23,182 nt of DNA from an uncultured Clostridium sp. (GTDB lineage Bacteria; Bacillota; Clostridia; Lachnospirales; Lachnospiraceae): assembly GCA_900551135.1 (NCBI GenBank), contig URUX01000016.1, positions 1 through 23,182 of the forward strand, written 5' to 3'. How positions within the stretch are numbered: position 1 is the stretch's first letter; every line of letters begins with the position of its first letter. Both the position numbers and the translations under genes were made by a program. This document shows positions 1-7,762 of this stretch, in pieces. Under the pieces are notes generated by a model. That model was not told where the DNA came from. It did no database searches and saw only the letters and a list, made by a program, of their open reading frames with translations.

Positions 1-651
1 GTCTTTTGCCTGATTGCCAGAACCTTTGCAGGGCTGGGACTGGACGCCTTTATTCCGCTGTTAAAGTATATGGCAGCCGTATTGCTGGCATTGGCAGTAC
101 AGTGTTTCCTGGTATATCAGCTCTTTTTGAAAATATTTACCGGCCTGAGTCCGATTAAATTTTTAAAGAAATTTGCTCCGGTTATGGCCTTTGCTTTTTC
201 AACGGCGACCTCCAATGCCACGATCCCTCTTTCTATTGATACCCTGCACCGGAAAATGGGAGTGTCTAAAAAGATATCTTCTTTTACCATTCCGCTGGGA
301 GCGACCATCAATATGGACGGGACAGCAATTATGCAGGGAGTTGCAGTTGTATTTGCTGCCCAGGCTTTTCACATTGAACTGACAACTGCTGATTTTCTCA
401 CGGTAATTGCAACGGCGACCCTGGCTTCCATTGGAACCGCAGGAGTACCCAGCGTGGGACTGGTAACTCTGTCCATGGTATTTAATTCGGTAGGACTGCC
501 GGTGGAAGCCATCGGTCTGATTATGGGAATTGACCGAATCCTGGATATGACGAGAACGGCGGTAAATATTACCGGAGATGCCATTTGCACTACAATTGTA
601 GCGAAACAGGATGGGGCTTTGGACAGAAAAAAATTTGATTCTCCTTCCTGA
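1..651 (+). CDS. Dicarboxylate/amino acid:cation symporter, SLC1 (DAACS) family, C-terminal part
   Basis: The reading frame is open from base 1, so the gene starts outside the window; the stop is TGA at 649-651. This is the C-terminal half of a sodium- or proton-coupled transporter of the GltP/DctA/SstT type, an inner-membrane protein importing C4-dicarboxylates or acidic amino acids. Visible family signatures, in order, are the serine-rich HP1-like segment STATSNATIPLSI, the NMDGT motif of TM7 (GATINMDGTAIMQG), and the TM8 substrate and cation motif around MGIDRILDMTRTAVNITGD, including the DxxRTxxNxxGD pattern that binds substrate. All three are intact, so the gene looks functional. The exact substrate cannot be read from this part. 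A promoter follows in the gap to the next gene, so the downstream genes are probably transcribed separately. Confidence 0.93.
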   Translation, partial: VFCLIARTFAGLGLDAFIPLLKYMAAVLLALAVQCFLVYQLFLKIFTGLSPIKFLKKFAPVMAFAFSTATSNATIPLSIDTLHRKMGVSKKISSFTIPLGATINMDGTAIMQGVAVVFAAQAFHIELTTADFLTVIATATLASIGTAGVPSVGLVTLSMVFNSVGLPVEAIGLIMGIDRILDMTRTAVNITGDAICTTIVAKQDGALDRKKFDSPS

Positions 652-662
652 TTGTCCTGCTC

Positions 663-691
663 TTGACGGCGGCCAGACGAACGTGTATGAT
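663..691 (+). promoter_or_regulatory. Sigma-A type promoter for the 724-3627 gene run
   Basis: TTGACG at 663-668 and TATGAT at 686-691 are separated by exactly 17 bases. The promoter lies in the short gap between the symporter stop and the DUF6062-like gene and predicts a start of transcription near 698. It is the best candidate to drive the following same-strand genes. Confidence 0.55.
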
Positions 692-723
692 GAAAGAAAT
701 CACTGGACGAGAAGGGGTTGCGC

Positions 724-1473
724 ATGAAGGAAAAATTATATACCATAGAGGTAATGGATGCAGTGAAAGCAGGGGACGAGTGTCCATGCTGCTATTTAGA
801 GCGAAAACTGGAGCAGGATGCCGTCAGTTTCGCTCTGGGGGCTTCTTATATGGAAGACGATATCCGGGCAGAGACGGATCAAACCGGATTTTGCAGAAAG
901 CATACGAAAATGATGTACGACTATGGCAATTATCTGGGAAATGCCTGGATTTTAAAAACCAGAATGAAGTATTTGCGGGATCATTTTAAAGAGTCTGTGG
1001 AACAGGGAAGTGCGAAAGCATCTCCGCCTAAAAACAGCCTGTTTGGATGGATGAAAAAGAGCGGTTCTCCAGGCGGAACAGCAAATGAAAAAGAAAGCTG
1101 CTACATCTGCCGGAAAATAGACGATACTTATGAGAGAATCCAAAACACCTTTGTTCATCTGATGAAAACGGAGCCCTCTTTTGTGGAACTGCTCCAGCAG
1201 TCCAAAGGATTTTGTCTGCCCCATTTTTACGATATTTTAAACAGCTGCAGGGAAAAGATGAAGCCGGAAGAGGCGCAGAAAATGGAAGATATGCTGTGCA
1301 GTCTGATGGAACGGGAACTGGCCAGACTCCAGGAGGATATTGACTGGTTTGTAGAAAAATATGACTACCGCAATCAGGATGCAGACTGGAAAAATTCAAA
1401 AGATGCAGTACCTAGAACAATGCAGAAAATTACCGGCGGCTATCCGGCTGATCCGGTGTTTAAGCAAAAATAG
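724..1473 (+). CDS. DUF6062-like cysteine-rich protein with two CxxC/CxxH modules
   Basis: A 249-residue soluble protein resembling the uncharacterised DUF6062 family of Lachnospiraceae; this assignment is from memory of the family's CPCCYLERKLE-type start and is not searched. ATG at 724 is chosen over the upstream in-frame TTG at 718 because GAAGGGG at 711-717 leaves 6 bases to the ATG and none to the TTG. It has four Cys/His clusters: C20-P-C-C23, C57-R-K-H60, C126-Y-I-C129 and C164-L-P-H167. They form two modules of CxxC followed 34 or 35 residues later by CxxH, which suggests an internal duplication that could bind two zinc ions. The middle (about 90-122) is a low-complexity linker and the C-terminus is helical and charged. 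The function is unknown. It sits 17 bases before a Nudix gene. Confidence 0.85.
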   Translation: MKEKLYTIEVMDAVKAGDECPCCYLERKLEQDAVSFALGASYMEDDIRAETDQTGFCRKHTKMMYDYGNYLGNAWILKTRMKYLRDHFKESVEQGSAKASPPKNSLFGWMKKSGSPGGTANEKESCYICRKIDDTYERIQNTFVHLMKTEPSFVELLQQSKGFCLPHFYDILNSCREKMKPEEAQKMEDMLCSLMERELARLQEDIDWFVEKYDYRNQDADWKNSKDAVPRTMQKITGGYPADPVFKQK

Positions 1474-1490
1474 GAAAGGCTGGTGGACTT

Positions 1491-2015
1491 ATGGAACTGT
1501 GGGATGTGTATGACAGAAATCGGAGAAAAACCGGAAAAACCCATGTAAGGGGAGTACCCATGTCAGAGGGAGAGTACCACATTGTAACTGACATCTGGAC
1601 AATCAATTTAGAAGGAAAACTGCTTCTTACCCAGCGGCATCCGGATAAGACTTTCGGACTGTGGTGGGAGTGTACAGGCGGTTCTGCCCAGGCAGGGGAA
1701 ACCAGTCTGGACAGTGTTCTCAGAGAACTGTCTGAAGAAGTCGGGATACATCCGGAACCGGGAGAAGTACGGCTGCTCCATTCCACTGTCCGTCCGGATC
1801 GGTTTGTAGATACCTATGTGACAGTTCAGGATGTAAAAAGAGAGGATCTGAAACTTCAGAAAGAAGAAGTGGTGGATGCCATGTTTGTTACCTTTGATGA
1901 AGTGTGCCAGCTGTGGGGACAGGGAAAGATGCTTCCCAGGGAACGGTTCCCCATGTACCGGGATTTGCTGCAGCAGGAAGTCAGCCAGGTATTAAAAAGA
2001 AACTCAGAGAAATAG
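1491..2015 (+). CDS. Nudix hydrolase
   Basis: A 174-residue protein with a complete Nudix box at residues 64-86: G64, E70, then R78-E79-L80-S81-E82-E83-V84-G85-I86, matching Gx5Ex7REUxEExGU. The two glutamates of the REUxEE core bind the catalytic divalent cations. The N-terminus (MELWDVYDRNRRKTG) and the RGVPMSEGEYHIV stretch recall the isopentenyl-diphosphate isomerase-like/YfcD branch, which acts on nucleoside diphosphate derivatives or related compounds. The substrate cannot be assigned. The gene begins 17 bases after the DUF6062-like stop and is probably in the same transcript. Confidence 0.9.
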   Translation: MELWDVYDRNRRKTGKTHVRGVPMSEGEYHIVTDIWTINLEGKLLLTQRHPDKTFGLWWECTGGSAQAGETSLDSVLRELSEEVGIHPEPGEVRLLHSTVRPDRFVDTYVTVQDVKREDLKLQKEEVVDAMFVTFDEVCQLWGQGKMLPRERFPMYRDLLQQEVSQVLKRNSEK

Positions 2016-2103
2016 AAAACTTTTTGATAAAAAAGAATGATTTGGCAGGAAGACGGGTATATTAAAGAGGGAAATCCAGGAAAACTATAAGGAGGAACCT
2101 TAC

Positions 2104-2706
2104 ATGACAGAATTGCAAAACAGCCAGACCATGAAAAATTTAATGCGTGCATTTGCCGGTGAAAGCCAGGCCAGAAACCGGTATACGTTTGCGGCAGAAC
2201 TGGCAAAGCAGCAGAAACTTCCGGTTCTGCAGGCGGTTTTTTTGTACACGGCAGACCAGGAGAAGGAACATGCAGAGATATTTTATAACTTCCTTCAGGA
2301 TTTGAATGGGGAGACCATTGAGATTGACGGGGGATATCCGGTGGATTTGGATGAGCATACGCTGGAACATCTGAAAAAGGCTGCTCACAATGAGCGGGAA
2401 GAACATGATGTGGTATATAAAGCCTTTGGAGATATGGCAGAGCAGGAAGGGTTTCACCAGATTGCCCAGACGTTCCGAATGATTGCCAAGATAGAGAAAA
2501 CCCATGGGGAAAGGTTTGAACTGTTTGGAAAATTAATGGAAGAAGGAAAACTGTTTACTTCCGATACGGAAACAGGCTGGGTGTGCTTAAACTGCGGCCA
2601 TGTCCATTATGGAACTGAGGCGCCGGCCCAGTGTCCGGTGTGCAGCCATGAACAGGGTTATTTTATCAGAATGTGCCTGGCTCCATGGACTGAGACAGAA
2701 TTATAG
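2104..2706 (+). CDS. Rubrerythrin
   Basis: A 200-residue cytoplasmic peroxidase that uses a diiron site and a rubredoxin centre to reduce hydrogen peroxide in anaerobes. The ferritin-like four-helix part (about 1-140) carries the expected ligands: E20 in FAGESQARNRY, E53 and H56 in DQEKEHAEI, E97 in NEREEHD, and E131 and H134 in KIEKTHGERF. The C-terminal rubredoxin-like domain has C161-x2-C164 and C177-x2-C180. The length matches the classic two-domain rubrerythrin. The strong site AAGGAGGA lies about 8 bases before the ATG. There is an 88-base gap to the Nudix gene without a convincing promoter or terminator. Its presence supports an anaerobic host. Confidence 0.96.
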   Translation: MTELQNSQTMKNLMRAFAGESQARNRYTFAAELAKQQKLPVLQAVFLYTADQEKEHAEIFYNFLQDLNGETIEIDGGYPVDLDEHTLEHLKKAAHNEREEHDVVYKAFGDMAEQEGFHQIAQTFRMIAKIEKTHGERFELFGKLMEEGKLFTSDTETGWVCLNCGHVHYGTEAPAQCPVCSHEQGYFIRMCLAPWTETEL

Positions 2707-2739
2707 GGGAAAACCAGTGTGAAATGAGGATAATTGGTT

Positions 2740-3627
2740 ATGAAACGAAAGGGAATAGCGGCGGCAGGGCTTTTGGCCTTCGGAGCAGGAGTTGGTTTCT
2801 GGCTCCGGTCAGAATATGAAAAAGACTGTCTGTCTTCAGAAATGATTTCTATTTCTTCAGAAAAAATACAGAGCCGGAAGCGTCTGGTCTTTTTATCGGA
2901 TCTCCATAATAAAGAGTTCGGAGAAGATAATAAGAGGCTGATACAGGCAGTCGATGAGGCCAGACCAGATGCAGTCCTGATCGGCGGCGATATGATGGTC
3001 AGCAAAGGATGTCCGGGAGTGGAGATTCCTCTGGCGCTTATGAAAGTCCTTTCCAGCAAATATCCGGTTTATTACGGAAATGGCAACCATGAAAACAGGA
3101 TGGTCTGGGAACGCAGCGTGTATGGAAGTCTGTATGAAACCTATCGGGAGCAGCTAAAGGCCCTGGGAGTGATTTATCTGGAAAACAGCACAGCTTTTCT
3201 GGGAGAAGACATTGCAGTCAGCGGGGTGGATCTGGGAAAACGATATTATCGCAAGCTGTTTTTCCAGCAGCAGGAGCCGCTGCCCAAAGACTATCTGGAA
3301 AAAAGGCTGGGAGAAGCGGCAGAAAACAGGTTTCAGATTTTGTTAATCCATTCCCCCATGTATTTTAAAGAAAGTGCAGACTGGGGAGCAGATTTAACCC
3401 TTTCCGGACATTTTCACGGCGGAACCATCCGGATTCCCCTGCTTGGAGGAGTGATGACTCCCCAGTATCAGTTTTTCCTTCCCTGGTGTGCCGGAACTTT
3501 TGAAGAAAAAGGAAAAACAATGGCAGTCAGCAGAGGGCTGGGAACCCACTCTATTAATATCCGGATTCATAATAAACCCCAGCTGATTGTGCTGGATTTA
3601 AAACCAGGAGAGAATACGAACGTTTAA
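2740..3627 (+). CDS. Membrane-anchored metallophosphoesterase, YkuE-like
   Basis: A 295-residue calcineurin-like phosphoesterase. ATG 2740 is chosen over TTG 2734 because GAGGA at 2726-2730 is 9 bases upstream of the ATG. A short hydrophobic segment near the N-terminus (GIAAAGLLAFGAGVGFWL) is a signal anchor, so the catalytic domain is probably outside. Metal-binding motifs are present in order: LSDLHN (first Asp and His), GGDMM, GNGNHENR (the GNHE motif), LLIHSP, and LSGHFHGGTI (the GHxHGG motif). All are intact. YkuE-type members act at the cell surface on phosphodiester or phosphomonoester substrates, but the substrate here is unknown. It ends the same-strand run that begins at 724; 33 bases separate it from rubrerythrin. 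Confidence 0.9.
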   Translation: MKRKGIAAAGLLAFGAGVGFWLRSEYEKDCLSSEMISISSEKIQSRKRLVFLSDLHNKEFGEDNKRLIQAVDEARPDAVLIGGDMMVSKGCPGVEIPLALMKVLSSKYPVYYGNGNHENRMVWERSVYGSLYETYREQLKALGVIYLENSTAFLGEDIAVSGVDLGKRYYRKLFFQQQEPLPKDYLEKRLGEAAENRFQILLIHSPMYFKESADWGADLTLSGHFHGGTIRIPLLGGVMTPQYQFFLPWCAGTFEEKGKTMAVSRGLGTHSINIRIHNKPQLIVLDLKPGENTNV

Positions 3628-3763
3628 GAAAACGGTCTTTTTGATGGTTCCGCTGACGTATCTGCTGCCAAAAATCCTTCCCGGATTTCCCTTTGCAGTA
3701 TTTTGCGCAGTTCCGGCTGCAGATATAACAGCCATGCTGATAGCAGTGTTTTGCAGAAAATAA
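3602..3763 (+). pseudogene. C-terminal remnant resembling a MATE efflux transporter
   Basis: Frame 2 between the metallophosphoesterase end and the terminator reads an open stretch ending at TAA 3761-3763, beginning around NQERIRTFKKTVFLM and continuing with VPLTYLLPKILPGFPFAVF and AVPAADITAMLIAVFCRK. The alternation of hydrophobic helices with a P-A-A-D step followed by a basic C-terminus is like the last two helices of MATE multidrug exporters. There is no start codon with a ribosome binding site, and a stop lies just upstream in frame. It is best read as a decayed 3' end. The assignment rests on pattern memory only. Confidence 0.4.
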
Positions 3764-3768
3764 CGCAT

Positions 3769-3816
3769 AAAAATGAGGTGAAGCCATGCTCATAAGCAGA
3801 CGTTCACCTCATTTTT
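3769..3816. terminator. Bidirectional intrinsic terminator
   Basis: AAAAATGAGGTGAA (3769-3782) is perfectly complementary to TTCACCTCATTTTT (3803-3816). The 20-base loop itself holds a small TGCT/AGCA pairing. The A-tract on one side and T-tract on the other make it symmetrical, so it can stop both the plus-strand metallophosphoesterase run and the minus-strand phosphoribosyltransferase gene that ends at 3844. Confidence 0.9.
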
Positions 3817-3843
3817 GCTCTTGTTAAACTAAATGAAATCCGA

Positions 3844-4563
3844 TTAATCTAAAACGGTATAGCCATAGCTGTTTACAATGGCATCCAGCTTTATGCCAGC
3901 CTTGCAGTCTGGGCAGTTATCCGGCTCGGATAACTTAAAGCCTTCCAGGTCAGAAGCATCGAATACAGAATTTACCGGATGACCCTCGATCTCGCTGATA
4001 GCAGAGAAGATACAGGAAATACCTTCTACGATACCGCCATAGGAGGAGATGCAGCGAAGGCTCTTGGCAATGGTATGTCCGGACATTGCAGTAGCCAGTA
4101 CAACCAATACGTGTTTGCCCTTTAACATTGGCTTGATGTTTTCACGAACAACCATCTGTCCGGTAGAATCAAACTCCGGAGTCAGAATGTAGGTGGTTTT
4201 GTGAGTATTTGTAGTAGCAAATCCTACATCAGAAAGCTCTTTTGCAACATAAGCGCCGATTGCTTCACAGCCATCCATACAGATGATGGTATCAATAGGA
4301 GCCTTGGTTGCGTTGGTATCAGCCATCTGGTTGATTGCTTCTGATACCAGACCGATCATTGGGGACAAATTAACACGCTTTACATATTTCTGAACAATCG
4401 CTTTTGCGACTTCTTCTGCATTGCACTGACGCATCTTTAAATCAGTCATATCAATGTAATAATTAATGTGGAAACGGTCAGAAGAAAAATGACCCTTTGT
4501 TACTTTTAATGCAAGATCCGGATGTTCTTTGGAATAGATCTTGGTTGCCTTACCCATACTCAT
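3844..4563 (-). CDS. Phosphoribosyltransferase of the orotate PRTase type with a degenerate PRPP loop
   Basis: A 239-residue protein with the overall layout of type I phosphoribosyltransferases and of proteins commonly labelled orotate phosphoribosyltransferase in Lachnospiraceae. ATG at 4563 is chosen because AGGAGG lies 8 bases upstream and because the -10 element at 4616-4621 would exclude the longer frame. The region equivalent to the PRPP-binding loop reads VLVVLATAMSGHT (residues 152-164). The two adjacent acidic residues normally found there (VDDxxxTG) are absent. A C-terminal C217-x2-C220 pair is also unusual. It may therefore act on another substrate or be regulatory rather than a standard PyrE. 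It lies downstream of and on the same strand as another PRTase gene, pncB, but has its own -10. Confidence 0.7.
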   Translation of the reverse strand: MSMGKATKIYSKEHPDLALKVTKGHFSSDRFHINYYIDMTDLKMRQCNAEEVAKAIVQKYVKRVNLSPMIGLVSEAINQMADTNATKAPIDTIICMDGCEAIGAYVAKELSDVGFATTNTHKTTYILTPEFDSTGQMVVRENIKPMLKGKHVLVVLATAMSGHTIAKSLRCISSYGGIVEGISCIFSAISEIEGHPVNSVFDASDLEGFKLSEPDNCPDCKAGIKLDAIVNSYGYTVLD

Positions 4564-4615
4564 GTAAAAAACCTCCTTGTGTATTAATTTAGTATTAAGA
4601 CAAGTACCTGAATTT

Positions 4616-4621
4616 ATTATA
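4616..4621 (-). promoter_or_regulatory. -10 element for the phosphoribosyltransferase gene
   Basis: On the minus strand a perfect TATAAT lies 53 bases before the chosen ATG. No good -35 hexamer is found at 16-18 bases, only T-rich sequence. The element supports the start at 4563 and transcription independent of pncB. Confidence 0.45.
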
Positions 4622-4688
4622 CTGGATAGACAAATCAAAAAATATAACTGAGGTTAAGTTTTTTGAAAAAATATCCATACAACCGGGA

Positions 4689-6146
4689 TTAGTCAAAATG
4701 GTAGGCTTCCAGCAGCTGGTTTTTCACATGCCACAATTCATGGGAAAGATCTACATGGACTTTATGAGGATTTACCAGACGGCGGGATTCATCCCACAGG
4801 GTCTCCAGCTCTTTTTTGCAGTAGGCCTGAATATCCATAACAGACGGAGATTCATAGACACATTCGCCATGGATAAATACCGGAACCATTAAGTCACGGA
4901 TAATATAACTGTGGGGAGCCAGATGGGTCTTTTTCCAGGTCTGAACCGGATCAAACAGCAGCAGGGAATTATTTTCGTCAAACTGTTCATGGGTTAAGCA
5001 GATTAAGTCTGCAATAATTTTGCCATTTTCTTTGTTGTAGATTCTCTTAATAGCCTTGTCGCCCGGATTGGTAATTTTTTCAACATTTTCAGACAGCTTG
5101 ATCTTGGGAACAAATTTTCCGGTGGCTTTATCACGGATTGCAGCCAGCTTATATACACCGCCAAAGGATGGGCAGTCTTTTGAGGTAATCAGATTGGTAC
5201 CTACGCCCCAGGAGTTAATGGCAGCGCCCTGAAGCTTTAAGCTGTTGATTAATTCTTCATCCAGGTCATTGGATGCAGAGATAACGGCATCAGGAAAACC
5301 GGCGGCATCCAGCATTTTTTTAGCCTCTTTGGATAAGTATGCCAGGTCGCCGCTGTCTAAGCGGATTCCGTAAAACGGCATTGGGATGCCGGCTTCCCGC
5401 ATTTCCGTAAATACCTGAATAGCATTGGGAACACCGGAATTGAGGGTATCGTAGGTGTCTACCAGCAGGATGCAGGCAGATGGGTACAGCTTTGCATAGG
5501 TACGGAATGCAGTCAGTTCATCCGGAAAACTCATAATCCAACTGTGGGCATGGGTTCCTTTAATGGGAACGTGAAACATTTTTCCGCAGAGGACGTTAGA
5601 GGTTCCGATGCAGCCGGCAATCATGGCAGCACGGGCGCCGTATACGCCAGCGTCCGGTCCCTGGGCACGCCGAAGACCAAATTCCATAACCCCGTCTCCC
5701 TGAGCTGCGTGGACAATACGGGAAGTTTTGGTAGCAATCAGGCTCTGGTGGTTGATGATGGTTAAAAGAGCAGTTTCAACTAACTGGGCTTCCATAATGG
5801 GAGCAATCACTTTGATTAAGGGTTCTCTTGGGAAAACCACAGTTCCTTCCGGGATGGCATAAATGTCGCCGGAAAATTTGAAGTTTGCCAGATATTCCAG
5901 AAAATCCTCTCCAAAGATACCTAAGCTGCGCAGATATTCTACGTCCTCCGGGGCGAAATGAAGATTTTTAATATAATCGATAACCTGCTCCAGTCCGGCG
6001 CAGATGGCAAATCCGTTTCCGCAGGGATTATTGCGGTAGAACATATCAAAGATAACGGTTTCGTTGGCATCCTTTTCCTTAAAGTAGCCCTGCATCATAG
6101 TCAATTCATAAAAATCAGTCAGCAGTGTCAAATTTTCTTGATTCAT
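4689..6146 (-). CDS. pncB: Nicotinate phosphoribosyltransferase
   Basis: A 485-residue enzyme of NAD salvage that joins nicotinate and PRPP to give nicotinate mononucleotide, coupled to ATP hydrolysis. Visible family segments are the N-terminal LLTDFYELTMMQGYF, FGLRRAQGPDAG, the GTHAHSWIMSF stretch with the histidine that is phosphorylated in the family, YGIRLDSGDLAYLS for ribose-phosphate binding, and ISASNDLDE. The length is the usual one for the Firmicutes type. ATG 6146 has GGGAG 5 bases upstream. A gap of 125 bases containing a separate -10 element lies between its stop and the next minus-strand gene. Confidence 0.96.
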   Translation of the reverse strand: MNQENLTLLTDFYELTMMQGYFKEKDANETVIFDMFYRNNPCGNGFAICAGLEQVIDYIKNLHFAPEDVEYLRSLGIFGEDFLEYLANFKFSGDIYAIPEGTVVFPREPLIKVIAPIMEAQLVETALLTIINHQSLIATKTSRIVHAAQGDGVMEFGLRRAQGPDAGVYGARAAMIAGCIGTSNVLCGKMFHVPIKGTHAHSWIMSFPDELTAFRTYAKLYPSACILLVDTYDTLNSGVPNAIQVFTEMREAGIPMPFYGIRLDSGDLAYLSKEAKKMLDAAGFPDAVISASNDLDEELINSLKLQGAAINSWGVGTNLITSKDCPSFGGVYKLAAIRDKATGKFVPKIKLSENVEKITNPGDKAIKRIYNKENGKIIADLICLTHEQFDENNSLLLFDPVQTWKKTHLAPHSYIIRDLMVPVFIHGECVYESPSVMDIQAYCKKELETLWDESRRLVNPHKVHVDLSHELWHVKNQLLEAYHFD

Positions 6147-6228
6147 AATAACTCCCTCTCCCTTGTAACTGTATCTGTCAGATGACAGCAGATGCAGTCT
6201 GATATGAATAAAATAGTAGTTGCTGCTA

Positions 6229-6256
6229 AGTATACCATAGATAGTTCAAATAACAA
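6229..6256 (-). promoter_or_regulatory. Promoter for pncB
   Basis: On the minus strand TTGTTA (6251-6256) and TATACT (6229-6234) are 16 bases apart. This puts the start of transcription about 75 bases before the pncB ATG. I see no NrtR or NiaR operator that I could identify with confidence. Confidence 0.5.
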
Positions 6257-6321
6257 ATAGATTGATAAAAAAATAACAATAAATCGTAAGGAAAATGGCG
6301 GAACAGTTATGAAAAATTCAT

Positions 6322-6350
6322 TTGGAAACACGAGCCAGTCATGGTAAAAT
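6322..6350 (+). promoter_or_regulatory. Promoter for the GHL10 glycosidase-like gene
   Basis: TTGGAA (6322-6327) and TAAAAT (6345-6350) have a 17-base spacer. A TGG just before the -10 gives an extended -10. It lies 33 bases before the ATG at 6383. Confidence 0.6.
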
Positions 6351-6382
6351 AAAACAACATAAAAAACTGCCTGGAGGAGACG

Positions 6383-7762
6383 ATGAAAAAAGGATTGAGT
6401 TTAAAAAAATGGATTGCTGCAATAATAGGAGCAGCCGTGTTCAGTGGCATAGTTAGCGGTGTGCTGCCAGTTCAGCCAGTTTATGCAGGAAGCAGAAATG
6501 GTTCGGATACCGGACCTGGAATTGGACTGGTTACAGGATATGAGACGGGTCAGCCATATGTGAACCAGATGAAGGAGGAAGAACTGAGGGGAGTGTGGAT
6601 ATCTTATCTGGAGTGGGAAAAGATGCCAAAGGATCGGACAGGATTTGAGAGAGCCGTCAGCCAGATGTTTGACAATGTGGTATCCTGGGGAATGAATGCC
6701 GTATTTGTTCATGTGCGTTCCCACAGCGATGCCATGTATCCGTCCGGCTATTACCCCTGGTCAAAGTTTGCATCCGGCACAGCCGGGAAGGCTCCGGGAT
6801 ACGATCCTCTGGCATACATGATCCAGGCAGCCCATAGCCGGGGACTGGACTTTCATGCATGGCTGAATCCATACCGGATTACCGGGTATTTGATGAAATG
6901 GGAGGAAGTACCGGACAGTTCCCCGGCAAAACAGTGGCTGAAAGACGGAGATCCCTCCAATGACAGAAGAGTGCTGTGCCATGACGGGGCATGGTATTAC
7001 AATCCGTCTTCTCCGGAAGTACGGGAACTGGTTATCAATGGAGTAAGAGAGATTGTAACAAACTATGACGTAGACGGAATTCATTTTGACGACTATTTCT
7101 ATCCGGATCTGAATAATGAAGATCCATCCAGATGGTTTGATCTGCCGGAATACCGGGAAAGCGGCACATCCCTTTCGGTTTCTGACTGGAGAAGGGATAA
7201 CGTAAACCAGCTGGCAGCAGGAGTTTACCAGGCAGTAAAATCTGTGAAGCCGCAGGTGGTGTTCGGAATCAGCCCCCAGGGATTTGTAGACAATCTGAGA
7301 AGCGATAAAAAGCTGTTTGCAGACATTGATACCTGGATGACAGAAGGCGGCTACGTAGATTATATTATGCCTCAGCTTTACTGGGGATTTGAGACCAAAA
7401 CCTCTGCGGGAACGGAAGCCCCCTATGCATTTGCCAATAATCTGAATACCTGGATCGATTTAAAGAAACAGGGAACCGTAAAACTCTATCTGGGACTGGC
7501 GGCTTATCGGGCCGGAACCGATACAAAGGATAACACGGGAGTGTCGGAGTGGCTGAGACGGGATGACATTTTAAAACGTCAGGTAGAAGAAGGCCGGAAA
7601 AGCGGTCAGGTTTCCGGATACTGCTTTTACAGTTACAGTTCGTTTACAGGACAGGCTGCCCAAAAAGAAGCCCAAAACCTGTTCCCGGTTTTAAGAAATC
7701 CGAAGGCTTCTATCGTCCGAAAACTTTCCGATACATCTGACGGCTCAGTACACAGGCAGTGA
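6383..7762 (+). CDS. Secreted glycoside hydrolase-like GHL10 (DUF187, YngK-like) protein
   Basis: A 459-residue protein with a signal peptide (MKKGLSLKK followed by a hydrophobic stretch and a VYA-G cleavage-like site near residue 35), so it is exported. The body starts with ELRGVWISYLEWEKM and keeps the signatures of the GHL10 TIM-barrel family: VFVHVRSHSDAMYPS, FHAWLNPYRI, DGIHFDDYFYP, VFGISPQG and YIMPQLYWGFE. Relatives are thought to cleave cell-wall or other glycans, but the substrate is not established. GGAGGAG precedes the ATG. The last 53 bases overlap the end of the convergent membrane-protein gene. The C-terminus after about residue 435 (PKASIVRKLSDTS) is beyond the barrel and looks unstructured. 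Confidence 0.92.
   Translation: MKKGLSLKKWIAAIIGAAVFSGIVSGVLPVQPVYAGSRNGSDTGPGIGLVTGYETGQPYVNQMKEEELRGVWISYLEWEKMPKDRTGFERAVSQMFDNVVSWGMNAVFVHVRSHSDAMYPSGYYPWSKFASGTAGKAPGYDPLAYMIQAAHSRGLDFHAWLNPYRITGYLMKWEEVPDSSPAKQWLKDGDPSNDRRVLCHDGAWYYNPSSPEVRELVINGVREIVTNYDVDGIHFDDYFYPDLNNEDPSRWFDLPEYRESGTSLSVSDWRRDNVNQLAAGVYQAVKSVKPQVVFGISPQGFVDNLRSDKKLFADIDTWMTEGGYVDYIMPQLYWGFETKTSAGTEAPYAFANNLNTWIDLKKQGTVKLYLGLAAYRAGTDTKDNTGVSEWLRRDDILKRQVEEGRKSGQVSGYCFYSYSSFTGQAAQKEAQNLFPVLRNPKASIVRKLSDTSDGSVHRQ

Noticed and set aside
2016..2103. A separate promoter for rubrerythrin
   Set aside because: TATATT at 2058-2063 has no acceptable -35 at 16-18 bases, and no PerR-type box was recognised. Co-transcription with the Nudix gene is equally likely.
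4564..4638. A longer phosphoribosyltransferase starting at 4638
   Set aside because: The start would lie upstream of the -10 TATAAT at 4616-4621, and the added 25 residues are separated from the good AGGAGG and ATG at 4563.
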